A DNA stretch of 14,366 bases, from NCBI GenBank assembly GCA_964639175.1, contig CAZXCE010000170.1, positions 1 to 14,366 on the forward strand, written 5' to 3'. Position 1 is the stretch's first letter, and every line of letters starts with the position of its first letter. This document shows positions 6,753-13,235 of this stretch, piece by piece. This DNA comes from JACQXX01 sp964639175. Lineage in GTDB: Bacteria > Acidobacteriota > Blastocatellia > Chloracidobacteriales > Chloracidobacteriaceae. The notes beneath the pieces were generated by a model. The model worked only from the letters and a program-made list of their open reading frames with translations, had not been told where the DNA came from and made no database searches. The translations under genes were made by a program, and so were the position numbers.

Positions 6753-7844
6753 ATGTCTGAATCACTAACCAACCTTCGGACTCAAATTCTGGACCACCAG
6801 CAACAACTCTCTCAGCGGTTTTGTGAAACCTTTGGCGAAACGACCTTGCCATCTTTGCCAGTCGAAGACGGAAAAGGAACCGTGCGCGACCTTCTGCAGC
6901 GTGTTTCAGAATACTGGCTGGCCCGGAAAAATGGACTGATCCCGTTGCGGATGAAAGAGTTAGGCAAACTTTCAGCCGAAGAGCGTCCTCGTCGTGGTGC
7001 GATGCTGAACACGTTCAAAGGTGAAGTTGAACAATTACTTGGTGACGTTGAAGGGCAGGTCAAAGCGGCTGAACTGGCTGAAACCGCTGCTCGTGACCGG
7101 GTTGATATTTCCTTGCCCGGACTCGCCATGCCCTATGGGCGATTGCACCCAATCACGCAAATCCGCCAAAAGATTGAAGATATCTTTGTCTCGATGGGGT
7201 ATAGCGTTGAAGACGGTCCGGAAGTGGATACCACGTTCTACAATTTTGACGCGCTCAATATTCCTCAAGGCCACCCGGCTCGCGAGTCGCAGGATACCTT
7301 CTATCTGTCGCCTGAGTATGCCTTGCGTTCTCAGACGTCCAATGTGCAGATTCACGCCATGCAGCGTCGTCAGCCACCGTTGCGCGTCATTGCGCCGGGT
7401 CGTGTTTTTCGCCGCGACACGCCTGACCCAACCCATAACCCGATGTTTTTCCAGGTCGAAGGCTTAAACGTGGCTGAAGGCATCACCATGGGCGATTTGA
7501 AAGGCACGTTGCAGGTGTTTCTGGAACGGCTGTTTGAAAGCCCGGTCACGCTTCGGTTTCGCCCAAGCTACTTCCCATTTGTTGAACCAGGGGCTGAAAC
7601 CGATTGTCTGTGTGTCTTTTGCAATGGCTCTGGCTGTCGAGTCTGCAAACAATCCGGATGGATTGAAATGGGAGGCTCAGGGATGGTTCATCCCAATGTT
7701 CTGCGTGCCTGTAACATTGATCCGGATGTGTATTCCGGCTTTGCCTTTGGCTTTGGTCTGGATCGCCTGGCGGCGATGCTGTACAGCATTGATGACATTC
7801 GCCATTACTATACCAATGATCTGCGGTTTTTAGAGCAGTTTTAG
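6753..7844 (+). CDS. pheS: Phenylalanine--tRNA ligase alpha subunit
   Basis: The catalytic subunit of the alpha2-beta2 enzyme that charges tRNA-Phe. The 363 residues start with a coiled-coil N-terminal arm (~1-105) that contacts tRNA, followed by the class II core. Motif 2 is RVFRRDTPDPTHNPMFFQVEGL from 217 (arginines F-RR and the Gln-Val-Glu strand). Motif 3 is GFAFGFGLDRLAAMLY from 329. The insert at 285-298 has five cysteines (C285, C287, C290, C295, C298) in a zinc-knuckle arrangement known from several bacterial phyla but absent in E. coli PheS. ATG 6753 has AAGGAA (6741-6746) 6 nt upstream; the in-frame TTG 6747 overlaps the spacer and is less likely. pheT follows after a duplicated 68-bp segment. 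Confidence 0.98.
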   Translation: MSESLTNLRTQILDHQQQLSQRFCETFGETTLPSLPVEDGKGTVRDLLQRVSEYWLARKNGLIPLRMKELGKLSAEERPRRGAMLNTFKGEVEQLLGDVEGQVKAAELAETAARDRVDISLPGLAMPYGRLHPITQIRQKIEDIFVSMGYSVEDGPEVDTTFYNFDALNIPQGHPARESQDTFYLSPEYALRSQTSNVQIHAMQRRQPPLRVIAPGRVFRRDTPDPTHNPMFFQVEGLNVAEGITMGDLKGTLQVFLERLFESPVTLRFRPSYFPFVEPGAETDCLCVFCNGSGCRVCKQSGWIEMGGSGMVHPNVLRACNIDPDVYSGFAFGFGLDRLAAMLYSIDDIRHYYTNDLRFLEQF

Positions 7845-7946
7845 TTTACCCACCCGCTGACGCAGGTGGTACTGATATTACCAATGATCTGCGGTTTTTA
7901 GAGCAGTTTTAGCTCACCCACCCGCTGATGCAGGTGGTACTGACAT
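7811..7946. repeat. 68-bp tandem duplication covering the end of pheS
   Basis: 7811-7878 and 7879-7946 are two copies of the same 68 bp with only four differences by eye. Each copy contains the last ten codons and stop of pheS (peptide TNDLRFLEQF), then a small imperfect palindrome: CCACC, C, GC, loop TGAC or TGAT, GC, A, GGTGG, followed by TACTGA. The second copy of the pheS end is untranslated and lies just before pheT. The palindrome resembles REP-type elements in size and form. Confidence 0.93.
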
Positions 7947-7958
7947 TCTCCAATACAT

Positions 7959-10007
7959 ATGAAAATCAGTTACAACTGGCTGCGCGATTACGTCAAAACG
8001 GAGCTTTCTCCACGGGAACTGGCAAACAAGCTGACCAATGTGGGTCTGGCGGTGGATTCGATTGATCCACACGAAGCCGATTTCATTTTGGACTTTGACC
8101 TGACGTCAAATCGTCCGGATGCCCTGTCACACATCGGCATGGCCCGCGAAGCGGCGGCCGTGTCAGGCGTTCCGGTTGAATATCCATCGGTTTCGATTCA
8201 GGAATCAGAAGCCCGGATTGAAGACCTGGCATCGGTCACAATTGAAAATCCAGAATTGTGTCCACGCTACACGGCGCGGATGATTCGCGGGATCAAGGTT
8301 GGGCCTTCTCCGGCGTGGCTGGTTGAACGACTGGCCGCTGTTGGTCAACGCAGCATCAACAATGTGGTGGATGTAACCAATTTTGTGCTACTCGAACTCG
8401 GTCACCCGCTCCATGCTTTTGATTATGAGTTGCTTGGTGAGCATCAGATTGTGGTTCGTACGGCCCGCGAAGGCGAAACACTGACCACACTTGACGGGAT
8501 TGAGCGCCAGCTCACCCCCCAGATGCTGGTGATTGCCGATGGAGAAAAGGCCGTTGCGATGGCCGGAGTGATGGGTGGTGCGAATAGCGAAATCGGAGAC
8601 GAAACGGTCAATGTGTTGATTGAAAGCGCCTACTTTGAACCGGCTCAGGTCCGGCGAACGTCACGTGCGCTCGATTTGCACACCGAAGCGTCCCACCGCT
8701 TTGAGCGCGGCGCGGATTGTGAAATGCCGGTTCTGGCGCTCAACCGCTGTACCCAGTTGATCCAGGAAGTGGCCGGTGGGGAAATTGTCGCCGGTGTAAT
8801 TGATGCCTATCCGAATCCTCCAGCCCGAAAATCAATTCAGTTGCGTCGGAGTCGGGTTCGGACTCTGTCTGGGGTTGATGTCAGCGCAGAACAGGTTGAA
8901 TCGGCTCTCAATGCGCTTGGATTTGTCTTTGAAACCGTCACCGAAGGGGAAGTCTGGCAGGTGGTTGGTCCGACCTATCGGGTTGATATCAATATCGAAG
9001 CCGATCTGGTTGAAGAAGTCATTCGCCTGGTGGGGTATGCCGGGATTCCAGCCACGCTACCAGGTTGGGGCGGGGCTGGCAGTTACCTGGCTGGTGAAAC
9101 ACAACGCCGTCGAATTCGCCAATGTCTGGTTGGTCAGGGATTTTCCGAGGCCATTTCCTTCAGTTGGGCCAGCGATGCTGATGTGCAGGTACTGGGGGCT
9201 GACGGGCCGCTGGTGATTACCAACCCGATTGACAAAACTGAAGATCGAATGCGCCCGATTTTGCTTCCTGGCCTGGTCAAAGCCGTGGCGCACAATTTCA
9301 ACTATGGCACTGACAACGTGCGACTGTTTGAAATTGGGAAGGTTTTTGAAGGCTCGCTGGATGGATTTCAGGAAGCTGAACATCTGGCTCTGGTCGTGAC
9401 CGGTGCTCCCAATACCCGAGACTGGAGCAATCAGGCTCGAACTGAAACTTTCCACACGCTCAAAGGAATTCTGGAAAGTATTCTGGCGGCACTCCAGATT
9501 CAAGGTGCACAGTGTGTCGTTCCAGAAGGTGATCTTCCGCAAGCCTATTTCCCAGGTCAGACCGCGCAGGTCGTTGTGGATGGAAAAGCGATTGGCTGGC
9601 TTGGCCGGATGAGTGTGCCGGCTATGGAACAGTTCAAGCTCAAACAGCCAGTGTACCTGTGTGAAGTCACCCTGGGGGCGCTCCTGCACCGTCCGCAAAC
9701 GTTTGCGCCGTATCGGCCACTGCCGAAATTCCCAAGTGTCGAACGCGACATTTCAGCCCTGGTTGGAACAGATGTGTCCTATGCGACCATTGAGCAGACC
9801 GTTATTGGCCTGGGGTTGCCGGCGTTCAAATCCATGACTTTGAAAGAGGTGTTTACCGGGAAACAGGTTCCGTCGGGGAAGCGTTCGCTGACGTTGAATT
9901 TATGTTACCGATTGGAAAATCGCACCTTGACAGATCAGGAAGTAAGCGCGCAGCATGCGCAGGTACTGGCCGCCTTACAAAGCCAACTTGGTGCTGAAAT
10001 CCGCTAA
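7959..10007 (+). CDS. pheT: Phenylalanine--tRNA ligase beta subunit, short form without the EMAP/OB domain
   Basis: The non-catalytic subunit, which holds the editing site for mischarged Tyr-tRNA-Phe and binds tRNA. It has 682 residues against 795 in E. coli. The N-terminal piece (1-38, MKISYNWLRDYV...) runs straight into the SNRPDALSHIGMARE segment at 50; the EMAP/OB tRNA-binding domain normally between them (about 110 residues) is missing. The B3/B4 editing region (~100-275, with QRSINNVVDVTNFVLLELG), the B5 domain (~290-360), the catalytic-like core and the C-terminal FDX-ACB domain (~582-682, FPSVERDISA) are all present. There are no frameshifts. No Shine-Dalgarno sequence is visible before ATG 7959, so it may depend on coupling to pheS. 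Confidence 0.97.
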   Translation: MKISYNWLRDYVKTELSPRELANKLTNVGLAVDSIDPHEADFILDFDLTSNRPDALSHIGMAREAAAVSGVPVEYPSVSIQESEARIEDLASVTIENPELCPRYTARMIRGIKVGPSPAWLVERLAAVGQRSINNVVDVTNFVLLELGHPLHAFDYELLGEHQIVVRTAREGETLTTLDGIERQLTPQMLVIADGEKAVAMAGVMGGANSEIGDETVNVLIESAYFEPAQVRRTSRALDLHTEASHRFERGADCEMPVLALNRCTQLIQEVAGGEIVAGVIDAYPNPPARKSIQLRRSRVRTLSGVDVSAEQVESALNALGFVFETVTEGEVWQVVGPTYRVDINIEADLVEEVIRLVGYAGIPATLPGWGGAGSYLAGETQRRRIRQCLVGQGFSEAISFSWASDADVQVLGADGPLVITNPIDKTEDRMRPILLPGLVKAVAHNFNYGTDNVRLFEIGKVFEGSLDGFQEAEHLALVVTGAPNTRDWSNQARTETFHTLKGILESILAALQIQGAQCVVPEGDLPQAYFPGQTAQVVVDGKAIGWLGRMSVPAMEQFKLKQPVYLCEVTLGALLHRPQTFAPYRPLPKFPSVERDISALVGTDVSYATIEQTVIGLGLPAFKSMTLKEVFTGKQVPSGKRSLTLNLCYRLENRTLTDQEVSAQHAQVLAALQSQLGAEIR

Positions 10008-10071
10008 AAATCCCATAAAACTGCAAAAAACGCATCTCGAATCCCATTCGAAGCGCGGTTGTATCAGGACT

Positions 10072-10109
10072 TTACAGTGTAACTTGACTGTAACGCCGTG
10101 TTACAGTGT
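10072..10109. promoter_or_regulatory. Repeated TTACAGTGT and inverted ACTGTAAC: possible operator
   Basis: TTACAGTGT occurs at 10072-10080 and again at 10101-10109. Between them ACTGTAAC (10087-10094) pairs with GTTACAGT (10100-10107) around a 5-nt spacer. TTGACT at 10084-10089 could be a -35 element, but no good -10 follows. The arrangement, 52 nt before the zapB-like gene, suggests a protein-binding site or small hairpin. The regulator is unknown. Confidence 0.35.
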
Positions 10110-10160
10110 GCCGAAATTCGACTTTTTTGATCGGGCAAGGGCGTCTCAGGGGAGGCAAAT

Positions 10161-10445
10161 GTGACGGTACTCACTGGAATGGAAAAGTTTAACCATCTTG
10201 AAGATAAACTGTATCGCATTGTGGAGCAGTTCAAAGCCACCCGCCAGGAAAAAGAAAGCCTTGACCGGGAGGTAACCACGCTCCGCCGTGAGATGAACTA
10301 TCTGGCTGAGGAAAACGAGCGCTTGAAAGAGCGTATCGAACAGATGATGAGCGAGCGGGATACCATTAAACTCAAAGTCGAGGCTATGCTGGATGCCATC
10401 GCATTGGTTGATCCTGAGATTGCAGAGACCGCAAAGCGCATGTAG
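10161..10445 (+). CDS. ZapB-like coiled-coil protein
   Basis: A 94-residue, highly charged protein that is almost entirely coiled coil (from MEKFNHLEDKL to VEAMLDAI), with regular Leu/Ile spacing and no membrane segment. ZapB proteins are small coiled coils that link the division machinery to the Z ring through ZapA. The assignment rests on size, coiled-coil pattern and position directly before zapA. GTG 10161 is chosen because GGGGAGG (10149-10155) lies 5 nt upstream; an ATG at residue 7 has no such site. Other short coiled-coil proteins cannot be excluded. Confidence 0.72.
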   Translation: MTVLTGMEKFNHLEDKLYRIVEQFKATRQEKESLDREVTTLRREMNYLAEENERLKERIEQMMSERDTIKLKVEAMLDAIALVDPEIAETAKRM

Positions 10446-10508
10446 CCAACGGCCAGCCCTCAACATTGAGCAATTTTCACTCTGAGCCAATTATGAGGAC
10501 TCACGCCT

Positions 10509-10847
10509 ATGCCTATATCGAGTGACGGTCAAAATCGAAATGAAGTGGTTTCACAAACCGTAGACGTCCGCATTTACAATCAGACCTATTCCATTCGTGG
10601 TGGAAACAGCGTCTATATCAAAAAACTCGCCAGTTACGTTGACCAACGCATGCGCGAAGTCGCCCAGGCAACGCATACCGTAGACACGCTCCGGGTTGCC
10701 ATTTTGGCAGCACTCAATATTTCAGACGAACTGTTCAAAGCCCAGGAGAAAGTGGACGAACTTGACAGTAAAATTGCCGAACGCAGTTCGGAATATGCCA
10801 ATTTACTTGATAGTGTGCTCAAGAAAACCGGGCCACCAACTCCGTAA
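10509..10847 (+). CDS. zapA: Cell division protein ZapA
   Basis: A 112-residue protein with the ZapA pattern: beta-strand head TVDVRIYNQTYSIRG (~18-32), then YIKKLASYVDQRMREVA, the DTLRVAILAALNISDELF helix and a C-terminal coiled coil (KAQEKVDELDSKIAERSSEY). ZapA binds and cross-links FtsZ filaments at the division site in the cytoplasm. GAGGA (10495-10499) lies 9 nt before ATG 10509. It sits 63 nt after the ZapB-like gene, probably in one transcript, and close to pheT, a neighbourhood known in many bacteria. Confidence 0.93.
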   Translation: MPISSDGQNRNEVVSQTVDVRIYNQTYSIRGGNSVYIKKLASYVDQRMREVAQATHTVDTLRVAILAALNISDELFKAQEKVDELDSKIAERSSEYANLLDSVLKKTGPPTP

Positions 10848-10861
10848 GTTATTCAAAACCT

Positions 10862-11048
10862 GGGGCTAAGGGCTAAGGGCTAAGGGCTGAAGACTCGCAC
10901 GTTTGGGGCAACGCAAGGGATGAGGGATGAACGAACCCCAGTTCTTTAGCGCGACTTCATCAACCCAACTTCATCAACCCAACTTCTTCAGCCCCCAGCC
11001 CAAAGCCCGAAGACTTTAGCCCCAGCCCTGAGCCCAAAGCCCTCAGCC
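10862..11048. repeat. Inverted-repeat element, GGGCTAA/TTAGCCC type
   Basis: The left arm (10862-10893) is GG plus three GGCTAAG-type heptamers, ending in GGGCTGAAGA. The right arm (10985-11023) is the complement TCTTCAGCCC, then CCAGCCC, AAAGCCC, an extra unit GAAGACT, and TTAGCCCC, so it is one heptamer longer. Two 14-nt repeats, ACTTCATCAACCCA, precede the right arm (10954-10981). More AGCCC heptamers continue to 11048. After the left arm comes GACTCGCA and TTTGGGGC, a core shared with the element after the sigma factor gene. It fills the zapA-deacetylase gap. Confidence 0.85.
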
Positions 11049-11085
11049 CGAAATTTTCAACCCAGTTTCTTCAACCCTGCATTGC

Positions 11086-11988
11086 ATGTTTGTTTCTTAT
11101 TCACCAGGCTACTTTGTGGATATTGGGGAAGTTCACGTTTTTCCGATGCGTAAGTTTCCTCTGATTTATGAACAACTTACGGCTGAAGGAACAGTAGATC
11201 TGGCCCAGGTTGTCGAACCCACCCTGGCATCACCGGATGATATTTTACTTGTTCACACCCGTGATTACTGGACCCGCCTGGCGGCTGGTGACCTGACGGC
11301 GCGTGAACTGCGCAAATTAGGGCTTCCGTGGTCACCGGCGCTGGTGCGGCGTTCGCAGTTGGCCGTTCAAGGAACCCTCACGGCGGCCCGATATGCGCTG
11401 GCTGAAGGGATTGCCGGAAATATTGCCGGTGGGACGCATCACGCTTTTCCTGGTCATGGCGAAGGATTTTGCGTGCTCAATGATGTCGCTATTGCCATTC
11501 GGGTACTGCAACGCGATGGTGATATCCACCGGGTGGCGATTGTGGATTGCGATGTGCACCAGGGAAATGCCAATGCCGCCATTTTTGAAGGCGAATCCGA
11601 TGTGTTTACGTTCTCAATGCACGGCGCCGGGAATTATCCATTGCAGAAAATGCGGAGTACCCTCGACCTGCATCTCCCCAACGGGATGACCGATGAACCC
11701 TATCTGGAGTTGTTGGAGCGTCATTTAACCCAAATCCTGGTCGAATTTCAGCCCAATCTGGTTTTTTATCTGGCCGGTGTTGACCCTTACCACAAGGATC
11801 GTTTCGGAAAACTCGCCTTGACACTTGATGGTCTCAAACGTCGTGACCGGCTGGTATTTGAATTGTGTCAGTCCCGGTCAACTCCCGTAACCATCACGCT
11901 GTCTGGTGGTTATGCCATTCCAACTGAAGATACCGTCAAGGCCCATTGCAATACCTTTCGAGCTGCCAGGGAAGTGTTTGGGGGCTAA
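11086..11988 (+). CDS. Histone deacetylase-family amidohydrolase
   Basis: A 300-residue protein of the zinc-dependent arginase/deacetylase fold, close in length to bacterial class IV-like deacetylases. Visible active-site residues are the His pair H118-H119 in GGTHHAF, D154 and D156-x-H158 in DCDVHQGNANA, D233 in AGVDPYHKD, and Y276 in LSGGYA; D156, H158 and D233 are the expected zinc ligands. The family removes acyl groups from lysine side chains, polyamines or small molecules; the substrate here is not evident. It is cytoplasmic (no signal peptide). No Shine-Dalgarno sequence precedes ATG 11086, which follows directly on repeat-derived sequence. The nearby acetyltransferase is too far away to suggest a pair. 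Confidence 0.92.
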   Translation: MFVSYSPGYFVDIGEVHVFPMRKFPLIYEQLTAEGTVDLAQVVEPTLASPDDILLVHTRDYWTRLAAGDLTARELRKLGLPWSPALVRRSQLAVQGTLTAARYALAEGIAGNIAGGTHHAFPGHGEGFCVLNDVAIAIRVLQRDGDIHRVAIVDCDVHQGNANAAIFEGESDVFTFSMHGAGNYPLQKMRSTLDLHLPNGMTDEPYLELLERHLTQILVEFQPNLVFYLAGVDPYHKDRFGKLALTLDGLKRRDRLVFELCQSRSTPVTITLSGGYAIPTEDTVKAHCNTFRAAREVFGG

Positions 11989-11990
11989 AG

Positions 11991-12020
11991 GGTTCCGGGT
12001 TCCGGGCTCCGGGTTCCGGG
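11991..12020. repeat. Short tandem array, 7-nt unit GGTTCCG
   Basis: GGTTCCG, GGTTCCG, GGCTCCG, GGTTCCG and GG run in unbroken 7-nt register, beginning 3 nt after the deacetylase stop codon. No complementary array is seen nearby, so it is a single-arm array like that after the kinase gene. Confidence 0.85.
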
Positions 12021-12232
12021 TTTTCGAACTGATTGCCTTACCATTCCTTCTGCTGTTTTTGTCCTTTTCCTCTTCTTATCCCTCAGCCCCCATACGCGCC
12101 AGCCTTTCGCCCGCTTCCTCAACTATCTTCACTTTCAGCGTGAAGAACCACTTTGTTTGCACTCGACAAGCGTGATATTTTAAGCTCTCATCGCACAGGG
12201 AACACAAACGAATCTTTTTTCCACCACGCTAC
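12021..12232. other. Gene-free part of the deacetylase-sigma factor gap
   Basis: The full gap 11989-12360 is 372 nt. Between the two repeat arrays I see no supportable gene or promoter. The only structure is a 6-bp hairpin, CTTCAC/GTGAAG (12127-12132/12140-12145), without a T-run. An in-frame stretch encoding hydrophobic residues near 12024-12100 has no start signal and overlaps the array. Confidence 0.4.
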
Positions 12233-12330
12233 TGATTTCGAATGATGAATTTTGAATGATGAAACAGTGAACCATTTGACCATCAATCAGATAGTTTCTT
12301 CATACTTCATAATTCATACTTCATAATTTC
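12233..12330. repeat. Imperfect inverted-repeat element, TTCATAC/TTCATAA type
   Basis: The left arm (12240-12263) has GAATGATGAA twice, 14 nt apart. The right arm (12299-12326) reads TTCATAC, TTCATAA, TTCATAC, TTCATAA in exact 7-nt register. The arms pair in about 19 of 24 positions, with the same two mismatches in each half. The left arm is entered through TGATTTCGAA (12233-12242), which also appears in the loop core of the element before pheS. It lies 30 nt before the sigma factor gene. Confidence 0.75.
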
Positions 12331-12360
12331 TATAGAGCGCAGCCGCATCGCCAACTGGTT

Positions 12361-13101
12361 ATGAATGAGAATCTCAATGAGGATGTGAAAACCCCGGTTT
12401 CGGCTGAACCAGAGCCGGGGGCTGAGCCAGAACCGGAAGCAGAATCAGGGATTGATCCTGAATTGGATGCTGTGTCCGCATTGGCAGCAAAAATTGAGGC
12501 TGATACCGAGCCACTTCCCCCAAGCACCAATCCAAAGGGAGATCAGGACCTGGTACTCCGCTGCCGGGCTGGGGATGCGGCTGCCTGGGAAGGGTTGGTC
12601 CGGTTATATTCGCGACGCATCTATAATCTGGCCTACCGGTTTGTCAGCCGCCACGAACAGGCTGAAGATCTGACCCAGGATGTGTTTATGCGGATTTACA
12701 AATCGCTTGAACAATACAATCCGGAAATGGGCGATTTGAGCAACTGGTTGATGCGTCTGGCCCGCAATCTGATTATTGATGATTACCGCCGCCGCCAGCG
12801 CCAGCCACTTGATGGTGGCGACGATTTAGAAGACCACACCCATTACCTGCGCAGCCGAACCGACAATCCTCACCACAGCATCGAACGCAAAGAACGCCGA
12901 CTTCAGGTCTTTGATGCCATTAACAAACTCTCGCCTGACCTGCGCCAGTGCGTCATCATGCGTGACATTGATGAATTGACCTATCAGGAAATCGTAGACC
13001 GATTGCAGATTCCAGAAGGAACCGTCAAATCGCGAATCAATCGAGGGCGGATTGAACTGGCAAAAGTGCTCCGGCGAATGAAGGTCGTGAGCATTGATTG
13101 A
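12361..13101 (+). CDS. ECF-type RNA polymerase sigma factor with acidic N-terminal extension
   Basis: A 246-residue member of the sigma-70 family with regions 2 and 4 only. Region 2 (~61-150) includes the polymerase- and -10-binding segments LYSRRIYNLAYRFVSRHEQAEDLTQDVF and ARNLIIDDYRRR. Region 4 (~185-240) has the helix-turn-helix LTYQEIVDRLQIPEGTVKSRINRGR, which reads the -35. The first 60 residues are Pro/Glu-rich (EPEPGAEPEPEAE) and unlike typical ECF factors (~180-200 residues). No anti-sigma factor gene follows, since the next gene is on the other strand, so its control is unknown. ATG 12361 has no ribosome binding site. A start further in would lose the extension, but no good alternative is seen. 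Confidence 0.93.
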   Translation: MNENLNEDVKTPVSAEPEPGAEPEPEAESGIDPELDAVSALAAKIEADTEPLPPSTNPKGDQDLVLRCRAGDAAAWEGLVRLYSRRIYNLAYRFVSRHEQAEDLTQDVFMRIYKSLEQYNPEMGDLSNWLMRLARNLIIDDYRRRQRQPLDGGDDLEDHTHYLRSRTDNPHHSIERKERRLQVFDAINKLSPDLRQCVIMRDIDELTYQEIVDRLQIPEGTVKSRINRGRIELAKVLRRMKVVSID

Positions 13102-13107
13102 AAATCC

Positions 13108-13232
13108 CTGGGCTGAAGACTCGCAAGCTCGGGGCGGAAGACATTGGGTTGAAGAAAACGGGCTGAAGAAAATGGGTTGAGACCCAACTTCTTCAGCCCG
13201 ATGTTTTTCAGCCCAGCTTCTCCAGCCTTCAG
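13108..13232. repeat. Inverted-repeat element between convergent genes, GGGCTGAAGA type
   Basis: The left side has GGGCTGAAGACTCGCA (13110-13125), then 14-nt units GGGTTGAAGAAAAC and GGGCTGAAGAAAAT (13146-13173). The right side (13188-13218) is their complement: CTTCTTCAGCCCG, ATGTTTTTCAGCCC. The hairpin tip TGGGT/ACCCA closes at 13174-13187. The GGGCTGAAGACTCGCA and GGGGC core is shared with the element after zapA. It separates the sigma factor gene from the opposite-strand gene and could end transcription from both sides, though no long T-run is present. Confidence 0.85.
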
Positions 13233-13235
13233 CCT

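Noticed and set aside
10848..11085. 6S RNA gene after zapA
   Set aside because: 6S RNA often follows zapA, but this gap is filled by the GGGCTAA-type repeat element and no long bulged 6S hairpin is visible.
11906..12175. 89-codon frame across the deacetylase end
   Set aside because: It overlaps the deacetylase out of frame and continues through the GGTTCCG array; no start signal and no family resemblance.
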